NCBI RefSeq assembly: GCF_003330765.1
Contig: NZ_CP024902.1
Coordinates: 1,922,001-1,986,000, forward strand
Length of the DNA stretch: 64,000 nucleotides
Direction: 5' to 3'
Source of the DNA: Burkholderia pyrrocinia
GTDB lineage: Bacteria > Pseudomonadota > Gammaproteobacteria > Burkholderiales > Burkholderiaceae
Part shown: piece after piece, positions 55,171-63,872 of the stretch
Layout: every line of letters begins with the position of its first letter
Position numbering within the stretch: position 1 is the stretch's first letter
Notes under the pieces: generated by a model
What the model saw: the letters and a program-made list of their open reading frames with translations, nothing else
Told to the model about the DNA's origin: nothing
The model's database searches: none
Made by a program: the position numbers and the translations under genes

Positions 55171-55500
55171 TCAATGACCAAAATAGATCGAGCGCTCGGC
55201 CGTACGAATCGTGCCGCGGCTGCCGGACTGCGTCGCGCCGTCGGCGTCGCTGCCGTAACCGGACGCCTGCGTATCGACCGCGACGGCACCGTTGTCGCGA
55301 ATCCGGCTCAGCGCCGCCTTGAGATTGTCCGGGTAATTCGGGTCGTTGGGGCGGTTCGGCAGGTAACCGGCCTTCTGCAGCGCGGCCAGTTCCGCACGCA
55401 CCTGCGCACGCGTCACGGTGCTTTCGCCGGCGAACGCCGGTGCGGCAACGGAGGCCGACACGGCAACAAGGAGGGCAGCGATCAATTGGGTTTTCATCAT
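55171..55500 (-). CDS. DUF4148 secreted protein, copy A
   Basis: A 109-residue exported protein: signal peptide MMKTQLIAALLVAVSASVAA, then the DUF4148 core (RAQVRAELAALQKAGYLPNRPNDPNYPDNLKAALSRI) and a Gly/Ser-rich tail ending ERSIYFGH. The second Met may be the true start. It is a close tandem paralogue of the gene 74 nt upstream. The role is unknown; the family is expanded in Burkholderia. Confidence 0.9.
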   Translation of the reverse strand: MMKTQLIAALLVAVSASVAAPAFAGESTVTRAQVRAELAALQKAGYLPNRPNDPNYPDNLKAALSRIRDNGAVAVDTQASGYGSDADGATQSGSRGTIRTAERSIYFGH

Positions 55501-55574
55501 TTACCTCGACAGGAAAACAGGAATTCAGGTGTTGCGCACCGCACGCCGGCAATCGGCGCCGTTCGCGGTTTCGT

Positions 55575-55904
55575 TCAATGACCGAAGTAGATCGAGCGCT
55601 CGGCGATGCGCGTCGCGGGCCGGCTGCCCGACTGCGTGGCGGCAACGGCATCGTTGCCGTAACCGGATGCCGACGGAGCAGCCGCCACGGCGTCGTTCGC
55701 GTGAATGCGCGTCAATGCGGCCTGCAGGTCGTCAGGGTAGTGCGGATCGTTCGCGCGGCCCGGCCGATAACCGGCTTGTGCGAGCAGGACGAGCTCGGCA
55801 CGGACTTGGGCGCGGGACACGACGGCTTCGTCGGCAAACGCCGGTGCGGCAGCAGAAGCCGAAACGGCGACGAGAAGGGCAGCGATCAATTGGGTTTTCA
55901 TCAT
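55575..55904 (-). CDS. DUF4148 secreted protein, copy B
   Basis: A 109-residue paralogue of copy A with the same length, an almost identical signal peptide and the same final ERSIYFGH, but a diverged central region (VLLAQAGYRPGRANDPHYPDDLQAALTRIHAN). The 5' untranslated bases before both copies are also nearly identical, pointing to a tandem duplication that included the promoter-proximal region. Confidence 0.9.
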   Translation of the reverse strand: MMKTQLIAALLVAVSASAAAPAFADEAVVSRAQVRAELVLLAQAGYRPGRANDPHYPDDLQAALTRIHANDAVAAAPSASGYGNDAVAATQSGSRPATRIAERSIYFGH

Positions 55905-55966
55905 TTACCTCGATAGGAAAGAAGTCTGGAATTTGGCGGGCGGCGAGCGGCCGCCCGATGCAACGT

Positions 55967-56386
55967 TCACGCGATACGGATTTCGACGTCGATGTTGCCG
56001 CGCGTCGCCTTCGAATACGGGCAGGTCTGATGCGCGGCATCGACGATGCGTTGCGCGACGTCGCGATCGAGCCCCGGCACGCTCACGTTCAGCCGGGCCT
56101 GCAGGAAGTAAGCGTTGTCGGCCGTACCAAGATCCACTTCGGCGTCGACAGCGAGATCGGCCGGCAGCGTCACCTTCGCTGCGCGCGCCGCAAGCTGCAT
56201 CGCGCCGATGAAGCAGGCCGACCAGCCGGCCGCGAACAGCTGTTCCGGGTTGGTGCCGTTACCGGCGCTGCCCGGCGACGACAACTGGATGTCGAGGCGG
56301 CCGTCGGAACTGCGAGCCGAGCCATCGCGGCCACCCGAAGTCGTATGCGTCTTGCCCGTGTACAGCACTTTTTCGATCTTGCTCAT
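55967..56386 (-). CDS. ohr: Organic hydroperoxide resistance protein Ohr
   Basis: A 139-residue thiol peroxidase of the Ohr/OsmC family that reduces organic hydroperoxides, usually with lipoylated proteins as donor. The two catalytic Cys are C58 (GWSACFIGAM) and C122 (HQTCPYSKATRG). Of the two adjacent ATGs, the second (56386) lies 6 nt after GGAG and is taken. Probably controlled by OhrR; palindromic sites lie upstream. Confidence 0.95.
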   Translation of the reverse strand: MSKIEKVLYTGKTHTTSGGRDGSARSSDGRLDIQLSSPGSAGNGTNPEQLFAAGWSACFIGAMQLAARAAKVTLPADLAVDAEVDLGTADNAYFLQARLNVSVPGLDRDVAQRIVDAAHQTCPYSKATRGNIDVEIRIA

Positions 56387-56422
56387 CATTTGCTCCGTCA
56401 TCAGTTGGCAGGTTTTTCTCAG

Positions 56423-56500
56423 ATGCGATTCGATCGCATGCGATGCAGTTTGGTCGAGGCGACCAATCGAGTCAAGCGTATTCGATTAAATCGCACGCGA
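56423..56500. promoter_or_regulatory. Palindromic sites upstream of ohr
   Basis: An inverted repeat ATGCGAT-TCG-ATCGCAT (56423-56439) overlaps the palindrome TCGCATGCGA (56434-56443). At 56490-56500 the 11-mer ATCGCACGCGA matches the one before ohrR. TCGCAYGCGA is the shared core. These are the natural candidates for OhrR binding, although they differ from the AT-rich OhrR sites known from other bacteria. Confidence 0.5.
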
Positions 56501-56665
56501 CATTTTGTATTTCAATGTATCCGAAACGTGTCCGGCTTTGCCGGACAAGGCTTCCAGGCGATCGAGCCCTGATATTCAGGATGTCGTCGCCCGCGACGAA
56601 CTCCTGGCAGGGCGGGTGGAAACGCCCGCGGGGATGGACTGCCATCCCGCGGGACGGGCGATACA

Positions 56666-57130
56666 TCACGCCGGGTCGATCTCGGCGATCACGACGAGGA
56701 TGACGGCCGCGTCGGCCGGCAACTGGCGCTGGGAGAACGCCGAGCGCGCGTGTCCTGCCTTGCCGCCCAGCACGGCGGCGAACAGGTCCGACGCGCCGTC
56801 GATCACGGCCGGCTGCCCGTAAAAACCGTCGGCCGAGCTCACGTGCCCCTCGACACGCACGATCTTGCGCAGGCGGTCGAACCCGCCCAGATGCTTGCGG
56901 ATCTGCGCGAGCACGTTCAGCGCCGCGAGCCGGGCGGCGTGCCGGCCTTCGTCGACGCTCAACTGCTCGCCAACGCGGCCGGTACAGACGATCCTGCCGT
57001 CGACGAGCGGCAGTTGTCCCGAAATGAACAGCAGGTTGCCGGCTTCGCTGACGGCCGTATAGCTGCCGAGCGGGTTCGGCGGTTCTGGTAACGCGAGGCC
57101 GAGTTCGGCCAGCTTCTGTTCGACGATCAT
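56666..57130 (-). CDS. RidA family protein (YjgF/UK114)
   Basis: A 154-residue RidA-superfamily protein. LGSYTAVSEAGNLLFISGQLPLVDG and the long ARLAALNVLAQIRKHLGGFDRLRKIVRVEGHVSSADGFYGQPAVIDGAS segments define it. It is longer than classical RidA (about 128) and belongs to a related subgroup, so enamine/imine deaminase activity is probable but unproven. The ATG at 57130 has GGAG upstream. Divergent from a LysR gene with a perfect LysR-box palindrome between them. Confidence 0.9.
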   Translation of the reverse strand: MIVEQKLAELGLALPEPPNPLGSYTAVSEAGNLLFISGQLPLVDGRIVCTGRVGEQLSVDEGRHAARLAALNVLAQIRKHLGGFDRLRKIVRVEGHVSSADGFYGQPAVIDGASDLFAAVLGGKAGHARSAFSQRQLPADAAVILVVIAEIDPA

Positions 57131-57170
57131 GTCGTTCTCCAGGCGGGAAAAGGGATCGGGCGATCGGTAT

Positions 57171-57183
57171 TGACTGTCAGTCA
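57171..57183. promoter_or_regulatory. LysR-type operator TGACTG-T-CAGTCA
   Basis: A perfect 13-bp palindrome with exact T-N11-A spacing, 41 nt before the RidA-like start and 199 nt before the divergent LysR start. It overlaps the sequence TTGACT and is the probable site of the LysR protein encoded at 57382. Confidence 0.6.
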
Positions 57184-57381
57184 CTCTAGTCATGCGGCCG
57201 AAGCCGGTAAATGTCAGCGGCGCAATTGATTCAGGACGCGGTGTAACGAATGACGCAACGCGCGCAACGGCCCGATGCGGGCCGCGTCCGCCCACGTACG
57301 CTCGCTGGTTTCCTGCGCGATACTCATGCACACTCGTTGGTTCATCGTGTGCCACACACCCGAGACGGCAGGAGCCGCCCC

Positions 57382-58344
57382 ATGCAACGAAAATTCGACG
57401 ATCTGCTGCTGGGCAGCATCGAGCTGTTCTGTCTCGCCGCCGAGCTCGGCAGCTTCACGCTTGCGGCAACCGCGGCGAGCGTCACGCCGGCCGCGGTCAG
57501 CCGGTCGGTGGCGCGGCTCGAGGAGCGTCTCGGCGTGCGGCTGTTCGTGCGCACGACACGACAGATCCGCCTGACCGATTCCGGCCGGCGCTATTTCGAG
57601 CAATGCCGCGATGCGCTGTCGCAGCTCGTCGACGCGGAACGCGAAGCGACCGGCCAGCAGGCGACGCCCGCCGGCGTACTCCGGATCAGCATGCCGACGC
57701 CGTACGGGCACTATCGCGTGCTGCCGCTGCTGCCCGCGTTTCGCGAGCAATATCCGGACGTGCGCGTCGAAACCCACCTGAGCAACCGCAACATCGACTT
57801 CGCCGAGGAAGGCTTCGATCTCGCGATCCGCGGGCGCGCGCCGGCCGATTCGAACCTGGTCGCGCGCAAGCTGGAGGACGCCGAACTCGTGATCGTCGCG
57901 ACGCCCAGCTACCTGAAGCGCGCGGGCATGCCGGCCGCCATCGACGATCTGCATGCGCACGAATGTATCCAGTTCGAGCTGCCGAGCAGCGGGCGGCCGA
58001 TTCCCTGGCTGTTCGACGACGGATCGGACGAAATCGACGTCGCGACAACCGGCAGCTACGGCACGTCGGGCGACGTCCTCGCCGGCGTGACGCTCGCGCG
58101 CGGCGGCGCAGGCCTGTTCCAGACCTACCGCTTCATCGTCGAGCAGGATCTGCACGTCGGCACGCTCGTGGAGGTGCTGCCCAGCCTGGGCGGCCGGTCG
58201 CGGCCGTTCATGCTGCTGTACCCGCATGCGCGCTATCTGTCATCGCGCGTGCGCGTGTTTGTCGACTTTCTCGTCGAGCACCTGGCGCGCGCGCCCGGCA
58301 AGCAGCAGGGCCGTACGCGCGCCAAACGAGCCGGCGCATCATGA
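57382..58344 (+). CDS. LysR family transcriptional regulator
   Basis: A 320-residue LysR regulator of the large DsdC/AaeR-like group: HTH GSIELFCLAAELGSFTLAATAASVTPAAVSRSVARLEERLGVRLFVRT, then LRISMPTPYGHYRVLPLLPAF. The ATG at 57382 has GGAG upstream and avoids the non-conserved extension. It probably regulates the divergent RidA-like gene. A 10-bp terminator stem overlaps its 3' end. Confidence 0.93.
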   Translation: MQRKFDDLLLGSIELFCLAAELGSFTLAATAASVTPAAVSRSVARLEERLGVRLFVRTTRQIRLTDSGRRYFEQCRDALSQLVDAEREATGQQATPAGVLRISMPTPYGHYRVLPLLPAFREQYPDVRVETHLSNRNIDFAEEGFDLAIRGRAPADSNLVARKLEDAELVIVATPSYLKRAGMPAAIDDLHAHECIQFELPSSGRPIPWLFDDGSDEIDVATTGSYGTSGDVLAGVTLARGGAGLFQTYRFIVEQDLHVGTLVEVLPSLGGRSRPFMLLYPHARYLSSRVRVFVDFLVEHLARAPGKQQGRTRAKRAGAS

Positions 58345-58360
58345 TAAGCACGCCGGCTCG
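58327..58360. terminator. Bidirectional terminator overlapping lysR 3' end
   Basis: CGAGCCGGCG (58327-58336) pairs perfectly with CGCCGGCTCG (58351-58360) around a 14-nt loop that contains the lysR TGA. TTCTTTC follows on the plus strand, making it a plausible Rho-independent terminator for the LysR gene and, in reverse, for the convergent SDR gene. Confidence 0.75.
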
Positions 58361-58378
58361 TTCTTTCGATGCCGATAC

Positions 58379-59086
58379 TCAATGCCCGGCGCTCTGGCCG
58401 CCGTCGACGTGCAGGATCTCGCCCGTGACGAACGGCGCCGAGTCGAGATAAAGGATCGCGCCGACGATGTCGCTCATCTCGCCCATGCGGCCGACCGGGT
58501 GCAGCGACGCGAGCGTCGCATGCGTTTCGGGTGCATGCATCGGCGACTTGATGATGCCGGGCGACACCGCATTGACGCGAATACCGGCCTTCGCATACTC
58601 GATCGCGAGCGACTTCGTCGCCGCATTCAGGCCGCCTTTCGTCAGCGATGCGAGCACCGACGGCACGTTGCTGTTCGCGTGATCGACGAGGCTCGTCGTG
58701 ATGCTGACCACGTGACCGCCGCCATGCTTTTGCATTGCGTCGACCGCGCGCTGCGTGACGTGGAAGAAGCCGTTCAGGTTGACGCTCGTGATCTGCGCGT
58801 AGTCATCCGCGGTGTACTGCGTGAACGGCTTCGCGACGAACACGCCGGCGTTGTTGACGAGCGTGTCGACGCGGCCGAAGCGTTCGATCGCCGCATCGAC
58901 CACGCGTCGCGCGACGGCCGGATCGCCGATGTCGCCCGCGACGGTGACGAGATCGGGGGCGTTCGACGGGCCGATCGAACGGGATGTCGCGACGACGCGA
59001 TGGCCGCGTGCGCGGAATGCATTGACCGTTTCCGCGCCGATGCCTTGCGATGCGCCGGTGACGATGATGACTTTGGATGTGCTCAT
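58379..59086 (-). CDS. SDR family oxidoreductase lacking the catalytic Tyr
   Basis: A 235-residue short-chain dehydrogenase-fold protein. The NAD(P) site VTGASQGIGAET (10-20), NNAG (78-81) and PGIIKSPM are present. However, at the YxxxK position the sequence is VPSVLASLTKGG: Lys150 is kept, but residue 146, where the catalytic Tyr is expected, is Ala. It is therefore probably not an ordinary oxidoreductase, or uses another residue. The ATG at 59086 is fixed by family N-terminus. It is convergent with the lysR gene at 57382 and divergent from the one at 59569. Confidence 0.88.
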   Translation of the reverse strand: MSTSKVIIVTGASQGIGAETVNAFRARGHRVVATSRSIGPSNAPDLVTVAGDIGDPAVARRVVDAAIERFGRVDTLVNNAGVFVAKPFTQYTADDYAQITSVNLNGFFHVTQRAVDAMQKHGGGHVVSITTSLVDHANSNVPSVLASLTKGGLNAATKSLAIEYAKAGIRVNAVSPGIIKSPMHAPETHATLASLHPVGRMGEMSDIVGAILYLDSAPFVTGEILHVDGGQSAGH

Positions 59087-59568
59087 GATATGCCTCGATG
59101 GGTGAATGGCTTTCGGCCTCAGTGCCGACCGGATCGATGAGTCCGATGGGCAGACTGTAGGCGCGCCGATCACGATTTCGAACACCCACCGTGGAGCAAC
59201 AGTCTTGCGTCGCGGGAACAAATACGGGGAGGGTCGGTTGTCTCCTATTTGTCCGCTACGGAACAGGTAGTTGGATAAATTGATGCATCTATCCGGATAA
59301 CTTTTCTTATCACAATAGTGTGATTGAAAATCCAAACTCACCGTTTCAGAAACGCGCCTGACGTCGCCGTCCAGCCATTCCCACGTGTGACTCGCCATCG
59401 ATTCGAGGGTAGGGAAGCGGTCGTAAGGGCGAAGCAGCCCCCGGCCGACACCGATCCTGAAGCGAGCGCACGTACCGTCGCGTTGCGTCGGTCTGGCTTG
59501 CCGGTTTTGTTATATTTCTGCGGACAAGCCGCCAGGCGCTCCACCAAACCCGTTCTCGAGATGCCGCC
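59087..59568. promoter_or_regulatory. 482-bp divergent promoter region with LysR-like palindrome
   Basis: An unusually AT-rich stretch (about 59250-59340) between the SDR gene and the LysR gene. It contains the inverted repeat ATCACA-ATAG-TGTGAT (59309-59324), a good LysR/Crp-like symmetric site, and a run of A/T suited to promoter melting. No gene is supported within it. Confidence 0.5.
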
Positions 59569-60474
59569 ATGGATTACATCGAAAGCATGCGTATTTTTCG
59601 GACGGTCGTCGAACTGAAGAGCTTCGCCCGCGCGGCGGATCATCACGGCATGGCGCCGCCGGCGGTTTCGCGAGCGATCGCGGCGCTCGAACAGCGGATG
59701 GGATGCCGGCTGCTGAACCGGACGACCCGCCGGCTTTCGCTGACGGAAGCCGCGGAGCGGTTCTACGAAAGCTGCGTGCGTATTCTCGAAGAGGTGGATA
59801 CGGTCGAGGCGGAAGTCGCGAACCAGACGCGAGAGGCCCGGGGCGTGTTGCGCCTGGTCGCGCATGCGACCGCGACGATACAGCGGCTCGTCCCGCTGAT
59901 TGCAGGATTCAAACGAGCGCATCCGAAAGTCACGCTGGACGTCACGCTGACGGAGCGGCCGGTCGACCTGGTCGGCGAAGGGTACGACCTGGGCATCGTC
60001 GTACCCTTCATGCTGATGAGCGAGACGACGGTCATCCGCGTGCTCGACCGGATTCCGGTGGTCATCGTTGCAACGCCCGACTACCTGAAGGCCGCATCGA
60101 CACCCGTGCATCCGTCGGATCTGGCCGCACACCAATTCGTACCGCTGTCGCCGTCGATCCGCCGCCCCGACCTCCGCTTCCGGATCGACGGGCAGGAACT
60201 CGCCATGGCGCTGAGCTTCGACGTTTCGTCCAACAGCCCCGCGTTCAACCGCGAGATGGTGCTGCAGGGTCTGGGTATCGGCATCACGCCGCTGGCGCTG
60301 GTCGAAAACGACCTGGCGTCCGGAAAGCTGCGGCGGCTTCTCGCCGATTTCCCGCTGGTCGACGACAGCATCGAGCTTCAGCTCGCTTACAGCAACCGGA
60401 CGCTGCTGCCCGCCAAGGTGCGCGCATTCATCGACCACGCGGTCGATTTCTTCGAAACCTCGAGAACGCCGTAA
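59569..60474 (+). CDS. LysR family transcriptional regulator
   Basis: A 301-residue LysR regulator: DYIESMRIFRTVVELKSFARAADHHGMAPPAVSRAIAALEQRMGCRLLNRTTRRLSLTEAAERF, then a standard effector domain. The gene and its upstream region are less GC-rich than most of the window. It is divergent from the SDR gene, which it probably controls through the 59309-59324 site. Confidence 0.94.
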   Translation: MDYIESMRIFRTVVELKSFARAADHHGMAPPAVSRAIAALEQRMGCRLLNRTTRRLSLTEAAERFYESCVRILEEVDTVEAEVANQTREARGVLRLVAHATATIQRLVPLIAGFKRAHPKVTLDVTLTERPVDLVGEGYDLGIVVPFMLMSETTVIRVLDRIPVVIVATPDYLKAASTPVHPSDLAAHQFVPLSPSIRRPDLRFRIDGQELAMALSFDVSSNSPAFNREMVLQGLGIGITPLALVENDLASGKLRRLLADFPLVDDSIELQLAYSNRTLLPAKVRAFIDHAVDFFETSRTP

Positions 60475-60568
60475 GCCTCAGGCCGCGCGCCATTCCTGCA
60501 CGAAGCGACAACAATCTGATAACCCGCCCGCCATCGTTCTCCGGCGGGCAGGGTACTAACCTGTGCGC

Positions 60569-61003
60569 ATGCACTCAATCGACCTCCTTGACGACGACTG
60601 TTTCGCGCTTCGCCAGGCTTCGCGGCATATCTCGAAACTCTACGAGCACCATCTGTCCGCCGTCGACATCACGCCCACGCAGTTCAGCATCCTGGGTACG
60701 CTCGCCGTCGGGGCGGGCCTGACCATGGCCGAACTCGCGAAAGCGATGGTGATGGACCGAACGACGCTGGTGCGGGCACTCCAGCCGTTGCTGCGGCGCG
60801 GCCTGGTTGCGACGCCCGCCGAAGGGAAGCGCCATCGTCGGCTCCAGGTCGTATTGACCGCGCACGGATCGAAGAAGCTCGATGAAGCCGCCGTTCACTG
60901 GGCGGCGGCGCAGGCCCGCTTCGAACGCGATTTCGGATCGCAGCAGGCGGCTCATCTGCGCCGCGAACTGTTTCGCATGACGCTCGACACGTCAGACAGT
61001 TAG
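60569..61003 (+). CDS. MarR family regulator of the efflux operon
   Basis: A 144-residue MarR protein: CFALRQASRHISKLYEHHLSAVDITPTQFSILGTLA, recognition helix TMAELAKAMVMDRTTLVRALQPLLRRGLV and wing RHRRLQVVLTAHG. An in-frame GTG two codons upstream (60563) is an alternative start. It lies 113 nt before the efflux lipoprotein gene on the same strand, the usual place for the local repressor of an EmrAB-type pump. Confidence 0.92.
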   Translation: MHSIDLLDDDCFALRQASRHISKLYEHHLSAVDITPTQFSILGTLAVGAGLTMAELAKAMVMDRTTLVRALQPLLRRGLVATPAEGKRHRRLQVVLTAHGSKKLDEAAVHWAAAQARFERDFGSQQAAHLRRELFRMTLDTSDS

Positions 61004-61115
61004 CCGCCCCGACAACTCATTCATGCAATTCCAGACATTGATGCGCGACTGCCCGATAGCTAACGTGTGCATATGCACCAATCAATCGTTCGATGACTTG
61101 ATGACTCAAGGAAAA

Positions 61116-62642
61116 ATGGAAATGGAAACGACGACGTATCACTCGCTCCCCCGGCCGCGGTCGGGCATTCGTAAGGGATGGATCGCCGCAGCGGCCCTGG
61201 CGTTCAGCCTGGCCGGCTGCGTGAACTATGCAGGCATCCACAGCGACAAGCAGATGGCGGCCCCGACGAAGTTCGAGTCGACCGAGAGCCTGCCGGCCGA
61301 GGGCGGCAAGTGGCCCGCGATGAACTGGGCAAGCCAGTTCGGCGATCCGCAGTTGTCGGCGCTGATCGACGAAGCGTTGCGCGGCAATCCGACGATCGAC
61401 CAGGCGCGCGCCCGGATCGAGAAGGCGTCGGCGTACATCGGCACCGCCAGATCCGCGCTTTATCCGAATGCGAACGGCAGCTATACGTGGACGCGTCAGC
61501 GCTACACCGAAAACGGCATCGTGCCGCCGCCGTACGGCGGCTCGTGGCAGAGCGAGAACAGCCTGCTGGCGAGCGTGTCGTGGGATCTCGACCTGTGGGG
61601 CAAGAACCGCGAGCGGCTGCGTCAGGCCGTCTCCGGGGAAAAGGTGGCGGACGCGGAAGCCGAGGAGGTGCGCATCACGCTCGCCGCGTCGGTGGCGAGC
61701 ACCTACAACCAGCTGGCGCTGCTGTATGCGCTGCGCGACATCCAGGTTCGGGAAGTATCGAACCGCGAGACGATTGCGCGCATCACGGACGGGCGCGTCA
61801 GCGCGGGGCTCGACAGTAATGTGGAGCGGCAGACCGCCTACGGCGAAACCGCGACGAGCCGTTCGAGCGTCAGCGATCTCGACGGCCAGATCAAGACGGT
61901 GCGCTACCAGTTGGCCGCGCTGCTTGGCGCGGGCCCGGATCGCGGCCTCAAGATCGCCAACCCGTCGCTGCGCGGCGGCGACATCGTCGCGCTCCCCGAC
62001 AACCTGCCTGCCGACCTGCTGTCGCGCCGGCCCGACATCGTCGCGGCCTACTGGAAGGTGGACGCCGCCGTTCATGACGTGAAGGAAGCCAAGGCCGAGT
62101 TCTACCCCGACGTCAATCTGTCGCTGGCGGCCGGGCTCGACGCATTCGGCTGGGGGCGCTTCCTGACGGCGGGCAGCGGGCAATTCCAGGCGGCCCCGGC
62201 CATTCACCTGCCGATCTTCGACGCCGGCGCACTGCGCTCGCAATTGAAGGGGCGTTATGCGGACTTCGACTACGACGTCGCGACCTACAACCAGACGCTG
62301 ATCGGCGCACTGTCCGACGTCGCCACGCAAGTCACGCAGATCCGCTCGACCGATCTCCAGCTGGTCGATGCGCGCAAGGCGCTGGATGCGCAAACGACTG
62401 CCTATCAACTGGCGGTCGTCCGGTACCGGTCGGGGCTCAACCCGCAACTGCAGGTGCTGAACGCGGACGACAACCGGCTGGCGGCCGAGACGGCCGTGGT
62501 CAATCTCGAGATGGGCCGTCGCAGCCAGCAGATCGGGCTGATCAAGGCGCTCGGCGGCGGTTTCGATGCATCGCACGCCGGTCTCGCGGCGACCGCCGAA
62601 ACGCCGATTCCTGCGCGATCCCAACCCGCAGCGTCGAACTGA
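61116..62642 (+). CDS. NodT-type outer-membrane efflux lipoprotein
   Basis: A 508-residue TolC-superfamily lipoprotein forming the outer-membrane duct of the pump. Signal ending in FSLAGC with lipobox, followed by two homologous helical-hairpin repeats (for example NPTIDQARARIEKASAYIGTARSALYPNANG and RRPDIVAAYWKVDAAVHDVKEAKAEFYPDVNL). The ATG at 61116 has AAGGA upstream; the ATG two codons later is also possible. Followed after 69 nt by the EmrA-like gene. Confidence 0.94.
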   Translation: MEMETTTYHSLPRPRSGIRKGWIAAAALAFSLAGCVNYAGIHSDKQMAAPTKFESTESLPAEGGKWPAMNWASQFGDPQLSALIDEALRGNPTIDQARARIEKASAYIGTARSALYPNANGSYTWTRQRYTENGIVPPPYGGSWQSENSLLASVSWDLDLWGKNRERLRQAVSGEKVADAEAEEVRITLAASVASTYNQLALLYALRDIQVREVSNRETIARITDGRVSAGLDSNVERQTAYGETATSRSSVSDLDGQIKTVRYQLAALLGAGPDRGLKIANPSLRGGDIVALPDNLPADLLSRRPDIVAAYWKVDAAVHDVKEAKAEFYPDVNLSLAAGLDAFGWGRFLTAGSGQFQAAPAIHLPIFDAGALRSQLKGRYADFDYDVATYNQTLIGALSDVATQVTQIRSTDLQLVDARKALDAQTTAYQLAVVRYRSGLNPQLQVLNADDNRLAAETAVVNLEMGRRSQQIGLIKALGGGFDASHAGLAATAETPIPARSQPAASN

Positions 62643-62711
62643 TTGATTGCTTCGGCGGGCGCATCCCGTCGAACGGAAAACCTTGAACCTCAACCTTGAC
62701 TGGAGCCATCC

Positions 62712-63872
62712 ATGAACACCCCCGATTCACAGCCGACCGACGAAGCACCGAAGAACCCGGGCAAGCGCAAGGCGCTGCTCGCACTGGTGGCCGCGTCCCT
62801 CGGGATCGCCGGCGCCGCCTACGGCGCCTACTACTTCCTCGACGCGCGCTATCACGTCGAAACCGATGACGCGTACGTCAACGGCAACGTCGTGCAGATC
62901 ACGCCGCAGGTATCGGGCACGGTCATCGCGGTGAACGCGGACAACACGCAGATCGTGAAGGCCGGCGAGTCGCTCGTGCAGATCGATCCCGCGGACGCGA
63001 AGATCGCGCTGCAGCAGGCCGAAGCGAACCTCGGCCAGACCGTCCGCAAGGTTCACGGGCTCTATGTCGACGACGACAAGTACCGCGCGAACATCGCGGA
63101 GCGGCAGTCCGATCTCACGAAGGCGCAGGACGACCTGCGGCGGCGCCAGTCGACCGGCATGACGGGCGCCGTGTCGGAGGAAGACATCTCTCATGCGCGG
63201 GACGCCGTCCGGTCGGCGCAGGCTGCGCTCGATGCCGCGAAGCAGCAACTCGGCTCGAATCGGGCACTGACGTCGAACACGACCGTCGACCAGCATCCGG
63301 ACGTGATGGCCAGCGCCGCGCGCGTTCGCGACGCGTACCTGGCTTATTCCCGCACGACGCTGCCGGCGCCCGTCACCGGCTACGTCGCGCAGCGATCGGT
63401 TCAGGTCGGGCAGCGCGTGTCGCCGGGAGCCGCACTGATGTCGGTCGTGCCGCTGAACCAGGTGTGGGTCGACGCGAACTTCAAGGAGTGGCAGTTGCGC
63501 CACATTCGCATCGGCCAGCCGGTCGAGCTGACTGCCGACGTCTACGGTTCGTCGGCCGTCTATCACGGCAAGGTGGTGGGCTTCACGCCGGGCACCGGAT
63601 CGGCGCTCGCGCTGCTGCCGGCGCAGAACGCGACGGGCAACTGGATCAAGGTCGTGCAGCGGCTGCCGGTGCGGATAGAGATTCCGCCCGCGGAACTGGA
63701 CAAGCATCCGTTGCGCGTGGGGCTGTCGATGACGGTCGACGTCAACGTGAAGGATCAGCGCAGTGCCGGTCTCGAAGCCGATCCGCCGTCGATCTACAAG
63801 ACCGACGTGTTCGCGAAATACGGCGACAAGGCCGATGCCGCGATCGCCGACATCATCGCCGCCAACAAATGA
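62712..63872 (+). CDS. EmrA/HlyD-type periplasmic adaptor
   Basis: A 386-residue membrane-fusion protein. A single N-terminal membrane segment (LLALVAASLGIAGAAYGAYYFL) is followed by the biotinyl-lipoyl-like YHVETDDAYVNGNVVQITPQVSG, a coiled-coil hairpin (residues about 90-190) and the beta-barrel domain (VPLNQVWVDANFKEWQLRHIRIGQPVEL). It links the inner-membrane exporter to the outer-membrane duct. Its stop overlaps a 26-codon ORF. Confidence 0.94.
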   Translation: MNTPDSQPTDEAPKNPGKRKALLALVAASLGIAGAAYGAYYFLDARYHVETDDAYVNGNVVQITPQVSGTVIAVNADNTQIVKAGESLVQIDPADAKIALQQAEANLGQTVRKVHGLYVDDDKYRANIAERQSDLTKAQDDLRRRQSTGMTGAVSEEDISHARDAVRSAQAALDAAKQQLGSNRALTSNTTVDQHPDVMASAARVRDAYLAYSRTTLPAPVTGYVAQRSVQVGQRVSPGAALMSVVPLNQVWVDANFKEWQLRHIRIGQPVELTADVYGSSAVYHGKVVGFTPGTGSALALLPAQNATGNWIKVVQRLPVRIEIPPAELDKHPLRVGLSMTVDVNVKDQRSAGLEADPPSIYKTDVFAKYGDKADAAIADIIAANK

